Positions 33,590-44,477 of a stretch of DNA of 64,000 nt are shown in pieces (the first letter of the stretch is position 1; each line of letters opens with the position of its first letter). The notes beneath the pieces were generated by a model. That model did not search any database and was not told where the DNA came from. It saw nothing but the letters and a program-made list of their open reading frames with translations. The DNA comes from Serripes groenlandicus. Lineage: Eukaryota > Mollusca > Bivalvia > Cardiida > Cardiidae. Location of the stretch: assembly GCA_031761405.1 (NCBI GenBank), contig JASEVX010000012.1, positions 18,750,974 to 18,814,973 of the forward strand. The letters are read 5' to 3'. Made by a program: the position numbers and the translations under genes.

Positions 33590-33925
33590 ACCCTTTCCCA
33601 CATAGACATTTTCTGACGCATCTGTTGAAAAAGGTGAAATTGCTTATTAACCCTTTCCCTCATACGGCAATTCTGCAGCAGACGACTTTGAATGTACTTT
33701 GTCAAAAAATAGAAAATCTCCATAATTGAATGGATAACCTATGACAAAAAGTGGAAAACATTGTGCACGTTTTGTGCAATTTCTTCTTTTGTCACAATGT
33801 TTTCAAAAAGCTGTCTGCTGCAGAGGCGTCAGAAAGCGTCTTTATGAGGGAAAGGCTGAATTTTTTCAGCAATTCTTTTTTTCTTTGTTTTCAGAAGTTA
33901 TATACTGCAAAAGTGTACCTCTCTC
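33590..33925 (-). mobile_element. M1b copy split by an M1a
   Basis: ACCCTTTCCCACATAGACATTTTCTGACGC...GAAATTGCTTA before; CAGCAATTC...GTTTTCAGAAG after. Confidence 0.5.
33647..33860 (+). mobile_element. M1a copy nested in M1b
   Basis: TTAACCCTTTCCCTCATACGGC to TTATGAGGGAAAGGCTGAA; centre deleted to ATTGTGCACGTTTTGTGCAATTT. Confidence 0.85.
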
Positions 33926-33968
33926 TCTTTATCTCTCTTTCTCTGAATAATATTTCAGATTTTCCAAC

Positions 33969-34208
33969 TAAACCCTTTTCTGTGGGTCGTCTGCTGCAGA
34001 CGCCATTTGACGCAATAGCAGCAGACGACTTTTGAAAACATTGTTGCCAAAGGTGAAATTGCTCATAATGAGGCAATTTCTCCTTTGGCCACAATGTTTT
34101 CAACTATATTTAACAATTAACATATCTATCATTGAGATTTTTCAGCTTTTTGTCACTATGTCTTCAAAGTCGTCTGCTGCAGATTTGTTGTATGTGGGAA
34201 AGGGTTGA
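33969..34208 (-). mobile_element. M1b copy
   Basis: AACCCTTTTCTGTGGG, duplicated GCAGACG, right end GTATGTGGGAAAGGGTTGA. Confidence 0.7.
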
Positions 34209-34396
34209 GCTTTCAGCAGACAAGTTAAGAATTATAACTCATTGGCAAACAGTGTTCCGTAATGAAGATAACACTGCACTGTGCCAATGTTTACCCGGAC
34301 AGATAACCAACTCAAACATCCCGTAATTATGCAATAACCTGTCATTAACCTATAGATATAGAACCATTTATGATATGATTGAAAGGCATCATGAGC

Positions 34397-34493
34397 AGAG
34401 CTATGGAATAGATAGAGGGCGTATTTGATGTTCTAAAACCCTTATTTTACCCTTAAACCTTGTGTTGTGGGTACTCAAAAGATTCGTCTCAGT
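34397..34493. mobile_element. M3 half, cut at its centre
   Basis: Ends ...GTTGTGGGTACTCAAAAGATTCGTCTCAGT directly against M1a sequence. Confidence 0.7.
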
Positions 34494-34706
34494 ACGACAA
34501 TTCTGCAGCAGACGACTTTGAACGTATTTTGTCAAAACATAGAAAATCTCCATAATTGAATGGATAACCTATGACAAGAAGTGGAAAACATTGTGGCAAA
34601 AGGAGAAATTGCACGTGTTGTGTAATTTCTTCTTTCGTCACTATGTTTTCAAAAAGCTGTCTGCTGCAGAGGCGTCAGAAAGCGTCTATATGAGGGAAAG
34701 GGTTAA
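34494..34706 (+). mobile_element. M1a copy lacking its left terminus
   Basis: Begins ACGACAATTCTGCAGC (no TTAACCCTTTCCCTCAT); right end intact GGGAAAGGGTTAA. Confidence 0.9.
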
Positions 34707-35399
34707 GACTCCTTTAATCTAGACTGGAGTATCAAAGTCGACCACTTTGTGTGTGTTATGAGGGATTGGTGTATCCACTTCACTAGCTTTGTGTCCAACA
34801 TTCTTTACGAAGATTGTCAAAAGTTATCTAGACTGAATGAGTGTCCCACCAACAGGATCAAATTTGGGAAGGTAGCCAGTTGCCTGAAAACAAAGTTATT
34901 TTAAGTCAGGAAAAACATGGATAGCTGCCATTATATATTAGTAACTGAAATACTGTTTCTACTACACCAGTTACATTATATACCAGCCGCCACCCGGCCC
35001 TCCCACCCCGTTTCTTTTCAGCAGGGTAACAAAACACTTTCCAAGGACATGATTAAAGTAGTCAAAGGGTGACATAAAATTGATCATGAAAACTTAAAGA
35101 AGATGTCCAATCTTGATGTCCAATTGCCCACAAACTGGCTAATGGTCAGTTGACAATTTATTGAGGTTTGACACGTGAGACCTGCCTTATCATGAATAAC
35201 TCCTTGATTAATTCTCTTGATTTATGGCTCCTTTGTTTTTCACTCAGAACCCATCTTAATATACCTAAAAGTAATTAACTAGCTCCATCATAAGCAATAT
35301 AAAAATTTCATGGATTCATGCTATTGTTTTTAGTTGTTTGTATAAAACCATGGGGGTATATATATAATGACTCTTAAACTTTTAATCATGTGGAGATTC
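34707..35399. other. Repeat-poor gap with a possible exon
   Basis: 693 bp without a named repeat. Contains the tentative terminal exon at 34824-34883 and a C-rich stretch near 34985-35010. Confidence 0.4.
34824..34883 (-). other. Possible terminal exon (very tentative)
   Basis: Minus strand: a pyrimidine-rich acceptor (ACTTTGTTTTCAG) is followed by 19 codons containing GYLPKFDPVGG and a TAA stop. An ATTAAA occurs about 110 bp downstream (near 34715). The stretch lies in a repeat-free gap. Other frames are also open for part of the length, so this is suggestive only. Confidence 0.15.
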
Positions 35400-35636
35400 T
35401 TAACTCTTTCCCACTTGTAGACACATTCTGACGCATATGCAGCAAACGACTTTTGAAAACCCTGTGGCAAAAGAAGAAATTGATCATGATGAGCAATTTC
35501 TTCTTTTGCCACAGTACGTGTTTTCAACTTTATTTTATATTTATACTTTCATTTTTAGAGATTTTCCAAATGTTTGATTAAACGTTTTTAAAGTCACAGG
35601 TCTGCTGCAGATTTTTTGCATGTGGAAAAGGGTTAA
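35400..35636 (-). mobile_element. M1b copy
   Basis: TTAACTCTTTCCCACTTGTAGAC to GCATGTGGAAAAGGGTTAA. Confidence 0.85.
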
Positions 35637-36108
35637 ATTGCATTGAATTACAGAAACAGACTGAAGTTTAACACTGTATTCAACATCAGTTTAGAAACAT
35701 CCCTGCAGCTATTCCTTTTTACCATGTGTTTCTTGGCTCTCTCGCAGTACTCCACAGTCCACATAGCATTCTTCTAGGGCAACTTCCTACCTTCCTAAAT
35801 ATAGACTTTTTGCTCATTGGTGGGCATAACTGGTTAAATATTGTCAAGCATTGGAAAACATTATTGGCTGAGCTGGGATTCAAAGTAAGGACCCAAGATT
35901 GATAGTCCTTGTTGTTACTCACTAGACTATCTTAAATTGGCTCTTACTAATGACTTATGTGATAATCTATATCATAAATGAAAACCAAAAGTGCCCAGCC
36001 AGACAAGTTAAATCTGTCCACCCAGGGGTCCTGTCTTTGATCTATTAACTTGGCAAACAATGGATTTTGTGAAATTCTTCATATACTGGTTTTCGTAGTA
36101 TTCAAAAG
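35637..36108. other. Gap with a tRNA-like SINE remnant
   Basis: 35870-35935 on the minus strand reads AGTCTAGTGAGTAACAAC...TTGAATCCCAGCTC, A- and B-box-like; rest unassigned. Confidence 0.4.
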
Positions 36109-36302
36109 GAACCCTTTCCCTACCTACAACAAATTTGCAGCAGACGACTTTTGAAATCATTATGACATAAAGAGAAATTGCTCATACTGAGAAATTTCCC
36201 TTTTAGCAATTTTGTTTAGACTTCAGAGATTTTCTAAAAAATGTTCAGGATGTGTTCAAAGTTCTTCTGCTGCAACTTTATTTTAATGTGGGAAAAGGGT
36301 TG
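36109..36302. mobile_element. M1b copy
   Basis: AACCCTTTCCCTACCTACAAC to AATGTGGGAAAAGGGTTG. Confidence 0.7.
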
Positions 36303-36766
36303 TCACAAAGGGAAAGGTCTATAAATGTTAGCTACCTGGTATGACTTTGTTCTGATTGTAAATGGAGGATTTGTTTTCAAGGGACATAACCATTTTATAT
36401 ACACACAAGGGGAATGACTTTGTTCTGTTTTTAAAATGGAGTTGTTTTCCAGGAGAAAAACTATCTTTACATCTTTGTTTATAAATACATGTAGCACTCA
36501 ATTATATTTAGTTGAATTGAAAAACAACATTCAGATATAAATCAATAAACTTACAAAGTATTTGAATCTGTACATAAACACATGTATACAGTACTACCAG
36601 AATAAGTTATTTGGGGAGCAAAACTTTCTGGTCTGTTCTGATCTTGTTCTTAATTGTTTTCTTTGATGTATAATCAAACTGGTAAATTGTAACAGCCAAT
36701 GAAGGAACTAATCTAGCAAACAGACACCAAATCCATATGCAAACACAGGGTTGATGTCCACAGATT
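36303..36766. other. Gap, short internal duplication
   Basis: ATGACTTTGTTCTGATTGTAAATGGAGG (36340) and ATGACTTTGTTCTGTTTTTAAAATGGAG (36415) form a diverged direct repeat. Confidence 0.45.
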
Positions 36767-37198
36767 TTAACCTTTTTCCACATAAAGAGATTTTTTTATG
36801 CCGCTGCAGCAGAAAACATTTTGGCAAATGGAGAATTTGCTCATCATTAACAATTACTCCCAATGCAAAAATGTTTTCAACTCTATTATTAAATTCTTTA
36901 CTAGATGTTTTCAAAGTTGTCTGCAGTAGATTTGTTGAATATCAACAAGAGCTTTGTGTGAAACGGTTGTAACTAAAAGTGGTATTTTTGTACCAAGGTT
37001 AATCACATCGCCATAAAGTCTTTATAAGCGTTAAATCATTTTTCTTGGTAAACAATGCAAATTTAGGTGCCATTGCTCGTTCTGAGCAATGGCACCTAAA
37101 TTTGCATTGTTTACAAAGGGGTCAAAATTGCCCCTAAACCAGGGTTTTCAAAATAGGTTTTTAGTTACAACCGTTTCACGCCAAGCCCTATGGTTAAG
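36767..37198 (-). mobile_element. M1b copy split by M2
   Basis: TTAACCTTTTTCCACATAAAG...GTCTGCAGTAGATTTGTTG, M2, then ATGGTTAAG. Confidence 0.6.
36948..37189. mobile_element. M2 copy, left end mutated
   Basis: AAGAGCTTTGTGTGAAACGG to CCGTTTCACGCCAAGCCCT; centre TTAGGTGCCATTGCTCGTTC. Confidence 0.75.
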
Positions 37199-37235
37199 GG
37201 ATAACGATGTTCCTACCTTTCTAGTAACTAGTATA

Positions 37236-37460
37236 ATTCTTCCCACAAGCAGCCGCTTCCTGATGCCTCTGAAGCAGACGACTTTTAAAAATATTATGGC
37301 AAATGGATAAATTGCTCGTGACAAGTAATTTCTACATTTGTCACAATGTTTTCAAATCTATTCAACAGTTAAAGGTTCTTTTATAGAGACTTTCCAAATT
37401 TAAAATAAAAACAGTTTCAAAGTCGTCTGCTACAGATTTGTTGTATGTAGGAAAGGTTTA
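37236..37460 (-). mobile_element. M1b copy
   Basis: TTCTTCCCACAAGCAGCCGC to GTATGTAGGAAAGGTTTA. Confidence 0.65.
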
Positions 37461-37499
37461 AAAGCAAAACCTAAACATGTATTCTTTCCTTATTTTATT

Positions 37500-37741
37500 C
37501 CTCTAAGGCATATCATATATTTAAAAATGTAGGAAAAGAAGAAAAAGCTTATAATAAGCCAGTAATTTCATCCTTTTGTCACATTTTTTTTCCTTAAAAA
37601 CCATCTGCCGCAAACGGGCCATGCAATGCCTATGAATGTGGGAAAGGGTCAAGCCTCTGTATCTTTACTCTAACCAAATGCGCCATGCATTGCCTTTGAA
37701 TGTGGGAAAGGGTCAGGTCCCTTTATCTTTACTCTGACCAT
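37500..37741. repeat. M1b remnant with a 63-bp tandem duplication of its end
   Basis: GCCATGCAATGCCTATGAATGTGGGAAAGGGTC and a second copy 63 bp on, each followed by TATCTTTACTCT. Confidence 0.65.
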
Positions 37742-37896
37742 AATCCTGTACAGAATACTCATAAAAACCTACACAAACATTGGCAGCTGTACCTTTCTTT
37801 GGCTTTAAACCATATCATCTGGCACAGCCCCCAAATTAACCTTTGACCTAACCTGTCATAAAAGTATTGCCCTTTTTGATGACCCCTTCCACAATT

Positions 37897-38137
37897 TTAA
37901 CCCTGTCCTTAGCATACAACAAATTTGCAACAGTCATCTTTGAAAAACATTCAGTCAGAAATATGGAAACTCTCTATATGATGAAAGAACAAGTACATTG
38001 TATTGAATAAAGTTGAACAAATTGTGGCAAAAGGGAAATTTGCTCATTTTAAGCAATTTCTCCCTTTTGCCTCAAAGTTTTCAGAAGTTTTCTGCTGCAG
38101 AAGAGTTTAAATGTGTCTGTAAGTGGGAAAGGGTAAC
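37897..38137 (+). mobile_element. M1b copy between direct repeats
   Basis: TTAACCCTGTCCTTAGCATACAAC to GTAAGTGGGAAAGGG; flanked by CCTTTGACCT...CATAAAAGT...TTTTTGATGACCCC at about 37840-37890 and 38138-38190. Confidence 0.75.
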
Positions 38138-38223
38138 CTTTGACCTTACATGTCATAAAAGTTTAGCCATTTTTGATGACCCCTTTTTGCAAGTGTAAAG
38201 AGGCAAGACAAAGTTACAATTTT

Positions 38224-38540
38224 AGTTAATGATTGTTCATTCCAAAAATTCAAAAAAAGATATTCATAATTATAAAGACGCAGGACAAATGTAATCTAGG
38301 ATAATGATAGAATCACAAAATAAGTAAGTGTAAGTACAAAATAAGTACAAGATATTTATAAATATAAAATGTTAAAGATGGTTTATTTAATGAATACCAA
38401 AAGTGAAATCTAGGGTAATGATTGAATCACAAAATAAGAACAAAATATTCATAATCATAAAACGATTAACGATGGTTTATTTCATGCATACCAAAAATGT
38501 ATTCTAGTAAAATAGTTGAGACCCAAAACAAGTAAAAAAT
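38224..38540. repeat. Diverged ~115-bp tandem repeat, 2.5 units
   Basis: AATCTAGG at 38292 and 38407; GATGGTTTATTT and ATACCAAAA blocks recur. Confidence 0.6.
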
Positions 38541-38633
38541 GTGTAAGACTTCAAAAATTCCCCTTTTTCACCATCATGCAGATGCAGTAAGGCATCTGTA
38601 GCAGATAATCTTTGAATAAAATATTGTTTTTTT

Positions 38634-38830
38634 TTCACCCTCTCCCACATGTAACAAATCTGCAGCAGTTGACTTTGAAAGCAATTTACAAAAGATATGA
38701 AAAATCTCACTAAATGAAAGAATATCTATTGAATGGAGTTGAAATAATTGTGGCAAATGGAGCAATTTCTCATATTGCCACAATAATTTCAAAAGCCATC
38801 TGCTGCAGATGTGTCTGTATGGGGATAAGG
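38634..38830 (+). mobile_element. M1b copy
   Basis: CCCTCTCCCACATGTAACAAATCTGCAGC to GTCTGTATGGGGATAAGGG; a second M1b fragment precedes at 38560-38620. Confidence 0.65.
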
Positions 38831-39025
38831 GATAAGAGGGGATAGAATCATGGACAAATGGTTTCCAGATAAAGAGTGAAAGCCTGGCATTTAGGTCTGA
38901 CTGTGAACTTGATATATTTGCTTATAATCTTTTGGTTTCTCAAATTTCTATCTCATGTTTGTTTTATTGGCCAACTGTAATAATTTTTCTTCCTGGGAGG
39001 AACTGACCAATTACTGGCAAGAAAA

Positions 39026-39195
39026 ACATAGGAACCATCTGGGAATTGGTACCCCTTGTTCCTGCAACAAAATGTTCAATGCAGCAAATACATAAAGGAA
39101 CCATCAGAGAATAAATGGTACCCTCTTATTCCTAGTGATGCACTTAAATGTTCAATGCAGAAAGGACATAAAAGAACCATCACAGGAAATTGGAA
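39026..39195 (+). repeat. About 80-bp tandem repeat, 2 units
   Basis: CATAGGAACCATC, GGTACCC and TGTTCAATGCAG blocks recur twice. Confidence 0.6.
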
Positions 39196-39256
39196 TGTTG
39201 TCATTTGCTTCAGATCAAACAAATACTGATTCTACACGAAGAAAAGGGTTGGTAGA

Positions 39257-39466
39257 TTAACCCTTTCCCACACACAGCAAATCTGTAGCAGACACTTTTG
39301 AAAATATCTTAGCAAAAATATGAATAAAGTTAAATTATTTAATAAAATTAAAATCTGTGTGGAAATGGAGAAAATGCTGTTCAGGAGCAATTTTTGCTTT
39401 CACCTCAATCTTTTCAAAAGTCATCTGCTGCAGATGTGACCAAATGAGTCTGAAGGTGGAGAAGGT
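39257..39466 (+). mobile_element. M1b copy abutting M1a
   Basis: TTAACCCTTTCCCACACACAGC to GAGTCTGAAGGTGGAGAAGG. Confidence 0.7.
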
Positions 39467-39691
39467 CTTTCCCCTCATATAGACGCTTTCTGACGCCTCT
39501 GCAGCAGACGGCTTTTTGAAAACATAGTGGCAAGAGAAGAAATTGCACAAAACATGCAATTTCTCCTTTTGTCACAATGTTTTCCACTTTTAGTCGTAAG
39601 TTATCCATTCAATTATAGAGATTTTCCATTATTTGACAAAATATGTTCAAAGTCGTCTGCTGCAGAATCGTCGTATGAGGAAAAGGGTTAA
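39466..39691 (-). mobile_element. M1a copy
   Basis: TCTTTCCCCTCATATAGACGC to GTCGTATGAGGAAAAGGGTTAA. Confidence 0.85.
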
Positions 39692-39811
39692 ACAAGGTCA
39701 ATTAATTAACATCCACACTGGTTCCAGCATGTATAGATTAAACAATGTATAATTGTTTCAGCTGCAGTAAAAAATAATTGTTTCCGATATTATTTAATCT
39801 CAATTAATCTG

Positions 39812-40032
39812 TTAACCCTTTCCCTCATACGACAATTCTGCAGCAGATGACTTTGAAAATATTTTGTCAAAAAATAGAAAATCTCTATAATTGAATGACT
39901 AAAAGTGGAAAACATTGTGGCAAAAGGAGATATTGCTTTTTTTTTTAGCAATTTCTTCTTTTGTCACTATGTTTTCAAAAAGCTGTCTGCTGCAGAGGCG
40001 TCAGAAAGCATCTATATGAGGGAAAGGGTTAA
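39812..40032 (+). mobile_element. M1a copy
   Basis: TTAACCCTTTCCCTCATACGAC to ATGAGGGAAAGGGTTAA; loop replaced by T-run. Confidence 0.9.
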
Positions 40033-40311
40033 CCCAGCCTTTCCCGCATGCAGCAAAACTGCAGCAGACAACTTTGGTATCATGCCAGAAGCCAAACACA
40101 AACAATCTGTATATTGAATTAAGTTGAAAGCTTATTTGTGGCTAAAGGAGAAATTTCTCATATTGAGATATTTCTCCTATTGGCACAATCTTTGCAATAC
40201 TATAAATTAATCCATAATTATACTTTCATTTAGAAAGATTTCCCTTATTTATGTCTATTTTTCCCCCCACAAACTTCAGTTGCAGATATGCTGTATATTG
40301 GAAAGGGTTAT
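40029..40311. mobile_element. M1b long form sharing TTAA with M1a
   Basis: TTAACCCAGCCTTTCCCGCATGCAGC to TTGCAGATATGCTGTATATTGG; 283 bp with both arms extended. Confidence 0.65.
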
Positions 40312-41049
40312 TGCATTGAGAAAATGCTCATGGGGCATTAAAGAATAATAATGAAAAATATGAATAGGAAATCAATGATAAATATACTTACAGATACTAT
40401 ACATTTTGACAGAGGTTTTCCCATTCTTCTCTGCTAAGATATTAATCCAAGGGAATTATAATCCATCATTAGAAAATGTTATAAAACACTGGTATATATA
40501 TATATATATAATTACTTTTTTAAATGAATAGACAATCTTCTGACATTTGTGTCATGGAGACATTTTACAGATTGATGAGTTCTTTATATTACAACTCATG
40601 AAATAATATAGTTACTCCTTGTTTTTCAAGAAATGTATGTAAATCTCCAAATTACTAAATTCACAAATATAAATTTTCACAAATATATTATTTCAAGGAA
40701 ACTTGCAGTATCAATTTATTTGGAAATCCAATTCAATGGGTAAAATCAATTATCATCACTTTTCACCCTCACAAAATTGACATTGATCACTTAAAATACA
40801 TTTGATATAATGATCAAAACATATATTAAATCCAAGTTACACATCACTTCACCACAAGCAAATTCACTTATCATTAAATTAATTTAAATATTCGTATAAC
40901 TTGGAGTGAAAAAATCCACCATTTAAACTCAAACAACCGTCAATTCCCATTGACCACTAACTCAAAATTGACACTGTAGTGTACGTATAAAATGATAAAA
41001 CTGACCATAAGTAAATGACCCGTCTTATGTTTACTCAAACCCTATTTAT
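40312..41049. other. AT-rich gap
   Basis: 738 bp without a named repeat; TA microsatellite at 40492-40512 and a splice-like 42-nt candidate at 40392-40433 (minus), unproven. Confidence 0.4.
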
Positions 41050-41230
41050 TTAACCCTTTCCCAGCTGCAAGAACATTTTAACGCATCTGAAGTAGATACT
41101 TTTGGAAACAAAAACGAGAAATTCATCCTTTTGCCACAATGGTTTCAACACTTTTCAATAATTATACCTTCAATTTTAGACTGTCCATGCTTTTACATTG
41201 ATGTTTGAAAATAAATCTGCAGCACAATGA
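41050..41230 (-). mobile_element. M1b copy
   Basis: TTAACCCTTTCCCAGCTGC to AAATAAATCTGCAGC. Confidence 0.65.
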
Positions 41231-41237
41231 GGTTTAT

Positions 41238-41437
41238 TCTTTTTTCCCACAAGGGACCAATCTGCAGCAGACGACTTTGTAAACATCTAAGTAAAACTAT
41301 AGAAATTCTCTATGAATGAATGAAATATAGAATGGAGTTGAAAACATTGTGGCAAAATGAGAATTGTTCATCATGTTTTAAAATTTTGGCTGCTGTAATT
41401 GAGACAAATAGTGTTTGCATGTGGGAAAGGTGTTTAA
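41238..41437 (+). mobile_element. M1b copy
   Basis: TTTTTTCCCACAAGGGACCAATCTGCAGC to GCATGTGGGAAAGGTGTTTAA. Confidence 0.7.
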
Positions 41438-41643
41438 CCCTTTTCCACTTGCAGACACATTCTGACGCATTTGCAGCAGACGACTTTTGAAAACACTGTT
41501 GCAAAAGGAGCAATTTCACCTTTGGCCACAATGTTTTCAACTTAATTTAACAATTAAGCTATATTTTGTGGAGATTTTTCAGGTTTTTGTCACTCTGTTT
41601 TTAAAGTCGTCTGCTGCAGATTTGTTGTATGTGGGAAAGGGTT
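41434..41643 (-). mobile_element. M1b copy sharing TTAA with its neighbour
   Basis: TTAACCCTTTTCCACTTGCAGAC to GTATGTGGGAAAGGGTTC. Confidence 0.8.
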
Positions 41644-41699
41644 CAGTTTAAAAGTATCCACAGTAACAGATAAGTTGTGTTACTGAAATGTTTCTAAAA

Positions 41700-41878
41700 A
41701 CTCTTTCCCACATACGTTTTGATACTAAATATGAAACTTTTGACATTTGCCACAAATAATTATGATATTTGTCCTTTTTCAATGAACAACCTCTTTTTTA
41801 ATGAATTTTACATCCTTTGGATATACATTTTCAAAGTTTGTTGCTGCAGATGTGTTGTAAATGGGAAGAAAGGGCTAA
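41700..41878 (-). mobile_element. M1b degenerate copy
   Basis: CTCTTTCCCACATACG to GTTGCTGCAGATGTGTTG. Confidence 0.5.
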
Positions 41879-42129
41879 AACACCAGTGAATATACTTATC
41901 CATCGTTGGGGTCTGACAATTCTGTGAAATAGTCACACAGACACCCTAGAAAATTAGACAATTAATTAAAGGAAAACGCAGATTGCTTAAATTCCCTTAT
42001 GATAGATTTTCAGAAGAACTTATATATTATCACATATTGTTAATATTCTAGATGTCTTAGAACCCTTGCCCAAATGCATCTATGACTTTAAAAACATCGT
42101 CTCAAAGTGAGAAATTGCTCGTAATTTTT

Positions 42130-42617
42130 AAACCTTTCCAACTTGCATCAAATCTGCAGCAGATGACTTTGAGCTCATCTAGACTAAACTATGGAAAATC
42201 TCTATAAATGGAAGAATATATATGAGCCATAACACGAGAAAACCAACATTACGATCTCTGCATAATGTATCGATCCAGATCAGCCTGCGTAGTCCGCACA
42301 GACTGGTTCCAGCCGACACATTCCGTCTCAGGGAGATAGAGGTATAGAGTAATGATTCCTGAAACAGAAAATCCACAGGAGGCAAAAAGTGTCTGTCTGG
42401 GTTAGCCTGTGAGGCAGACTTAGGCTGATCTAGGTCTATATATACTTTCCGCAGAATACACAATGTTGGTTTTCTCAGGGAACGTCTCATTTAGTTATTG
42501 AATAGAGCTGCAAAACATTGCTCTTTATGAGCAATTTCTCTTTTTTCACAATGTTTTCATATGTCGTCTGCTGCATATATGCGTCTAAATGCTTCTGCAT
42601 GTGGAACAGCGTAAACA
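42130..42617 (+). mobile_element. M1b copy split by M4
   Basis: AACCTTTCCAACTTGCATCAAATCTGCAGC...GGAAGAATAT, M4, TTAGTTATTGAATAGAG...TTCTGCATGTGG. Confidence 0.65.
42222..42490. mobile_element. M4 element
   Basis: ATGAGCCATAACACGAGAAAACC to TTGGTTTTCTCAGGGAACGTCTCAT, 269 bp. Confidence 0.75.
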
Positions 42618-42710
42618 AAAATATCTCCATATGCCACAATGATTTAAAATCTATTCCATATTTCTACTTTCATTCAGGGTTGTTTAATTGGAATCACTCA
42701 CCCTCTTTCA

Positions 42711-42911
42711 TTAACCCTTTCCGTCATACGACAATTCTGCAGCAGACGACTTTGAACATATTTTGTCAAAACATAGGAAATCTCTATACTTGAATGGATA
42801 ACCTAAGACAAAAAGGCTCGTTTTGAGCAATTTCTTCTTTTGTCACAATGTTTTCAAAAGGCTGTCTGCTGCAGAGGCATCAGAAAGCGTCTATATGAGG
42901 GAAAGGGTTAA
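42711..42911 (+). mobile_element. M1a copy, centre shortened
   Basis: TTAACCCTTTCCGTCATACGAC to ATGAGGGAAAGGGTTAA; M1b right-half fragment follows at 42912-42980. Confidence 0.9.
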
Positions 42912-43137
42912 TAGAAAATTCTATATTTTTATATCAATGATTTCAAAGTCTTCTGCTACAGATTTGTTGTATGAGGGCAAAAACAAACAGATATATTTAG
43001 AAATTCAATGATTCCCCTAATGAAACGTAAAACAATTTAATCCAATTATCACTAACTCATTCATTAACTCCTCCCTATGTAACAGGTGGATATACCTGAT
43101 CTGAACTAACTAGGCTATCTCTGTGTGCTGTCCATTA

Positions 43138-43290
43138 TTTAACCCTCTCATACAGTTATGCAGACCACATTTTGTCACATCTGCAGCAGATGACTTTTGA
43201 AAACAGTGTGGCAGAGGGATTGATTGATTGATTCTGGTTTGAACCCCATTTTCAACAATTCATCAGTCATATCACTGCCACCAGTTCACC
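43138..43290. mobile_element. M1b left part followed by a SINE tail fragment
   Basis: TTAACCCTCTCATACAG...GCAGCAGATGAC; then TTCAACAATTCATCAGTCATATCACTGCC (inverted SINE). Confidence 0.55.
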
Positions 43291-43302
43291 TCTCCATGTG
43301 TT

Positions 43303-43855
43303 TCCTGTCTTTCTCACACCAGTACCTGTCTTTCTCACACCAGTTCCTGTCTTTATTACACCAGTACCGGTCTTTCTCACACAAGTACCTGACTTTATCA
43401 CACCAGTACATGTCTCGATCTTTATTGCACCAGTACCTGTCTTTCACACACCAGTACCTGTCTTTCTCACACCAGTTCCTGTCTTAATCACACCAGTACC
43501 TGTCTTTCTCACACCAGTACCTGTATTTCTTACACCAATACCTGACTTAATCACACCAGTACCTGCCTTTATCACACCAGTACCTGCCTTTATCACACCA
43601 CTACCTGCATTTATCACACTAGTACCTAAATTTATTCATCACACCAGTACCTGTCTTTCTCTCATCAGTACATGCCTTTATCACACCAGTACCTGTCTTT
43701 CTCACACCAGTACCTGTCTTTATCACACCAGTACCTGTCTTTATCACACCAGTACCTCTTTGTATCATACCAGTACCTGACTTTATCACACCAGTACCTG
43801 TCTTTCTTACATGAGTACCTGTCTTTCTCACACTAGTACCTGTCTTTCTTATACA
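43303..43855 (+). repeat. 21-bp minisatellite, about 26 units
   Basis: CACACCAGTACCTGTCTTTAT/CTC units. 21 is a multiple of 3, so long frames (VPVFLTP repeats; GTGVRKT on the minus strand) arise without being genes. Confidence 0.95.
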
Positions 43856-43889
43856 ACGAAGTACAGGACAAAAGTATTTCCATGCAAGT

Positions 43890-44042
43890 GATATTAGGAG
43901 AAATTTCTCATGATGAACAATTTATCCTTTTTCTGAAATGTTTTCAACTCTAATGCAATAAGTACATATAAATCTATATTAAGATATTTTCCATATTTCT
44001 GATTTCGTCTCCTGCAGATTTGTTGTATGTGGGAAAGGATTC
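43890..44042 (-). mobile_element. M1b right part
   Basis: GGAGAAATTTCTCATGATGAAC to GTATGTGGGAAAGGATTC; probably continues 43138-43218 across the minisatellite. Confidence 0.6.
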
Positions 44043-44268
44043 AAATAATCTCAGCTCACTGGACAAGACAGTAAGTCACCTAAAATGATACTTTCTGCAA
44101 TTCAATTAATTTACCCTTTCCATTACATAATAACGCATTTTCTAAAACATTTTGGGTAAAGGTGAAATTACTCCTAATGAAACCAGATTGAAAACAATGA
44201 TAGTCCAAATCAATTATGTAGTCTGCACATATAATCCCATAAGAACAATTTTAGAGTCTCTAAATAAT

Positions 44269-44477
44269 ACATTATCTCTTTCCCACAGAACAAATATGCA
44301 GCAAACGACCTTGAAAATATCTGGGCAAAATAAAGTTACATAAAATCTCTGTAAATGAAAGAATAATAACTGGAAAGAATTGAAAACATTACGGCAAAAG
44401 GTGAAATAGTAGTTTCCCCTTTTGCCTGAATTTTTTTTTAAAGTCATCTGCTGCTGGTGCATCTGAAAGTGTGTTAA
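44269..44477 (+). mobile_element. M1b copy sharing TTAA with M1a
   Basis: TATCTCTTTCCCACAGAACAAATATGCAGC to GTGCATCTGAAAGTGTGTTAA. A degenerate M1b precedes it (about 44110-44210). Confidence 0.6.

Noticed and set aside
9134..42891. Recurring peptide KPSAAEASESVYMRERV in many short ORFs, looking like a conserved protein
   Set aside because: It is the translation of the M1a right end in copies of either orientation; conservation is that of the MITE, not of a protein.
43298..43780. 160-residue plus-strand ORF (VPVFLTP repeats)
   Set aside because: Produced by the 21-bp minisatellite; other frames are equally open.
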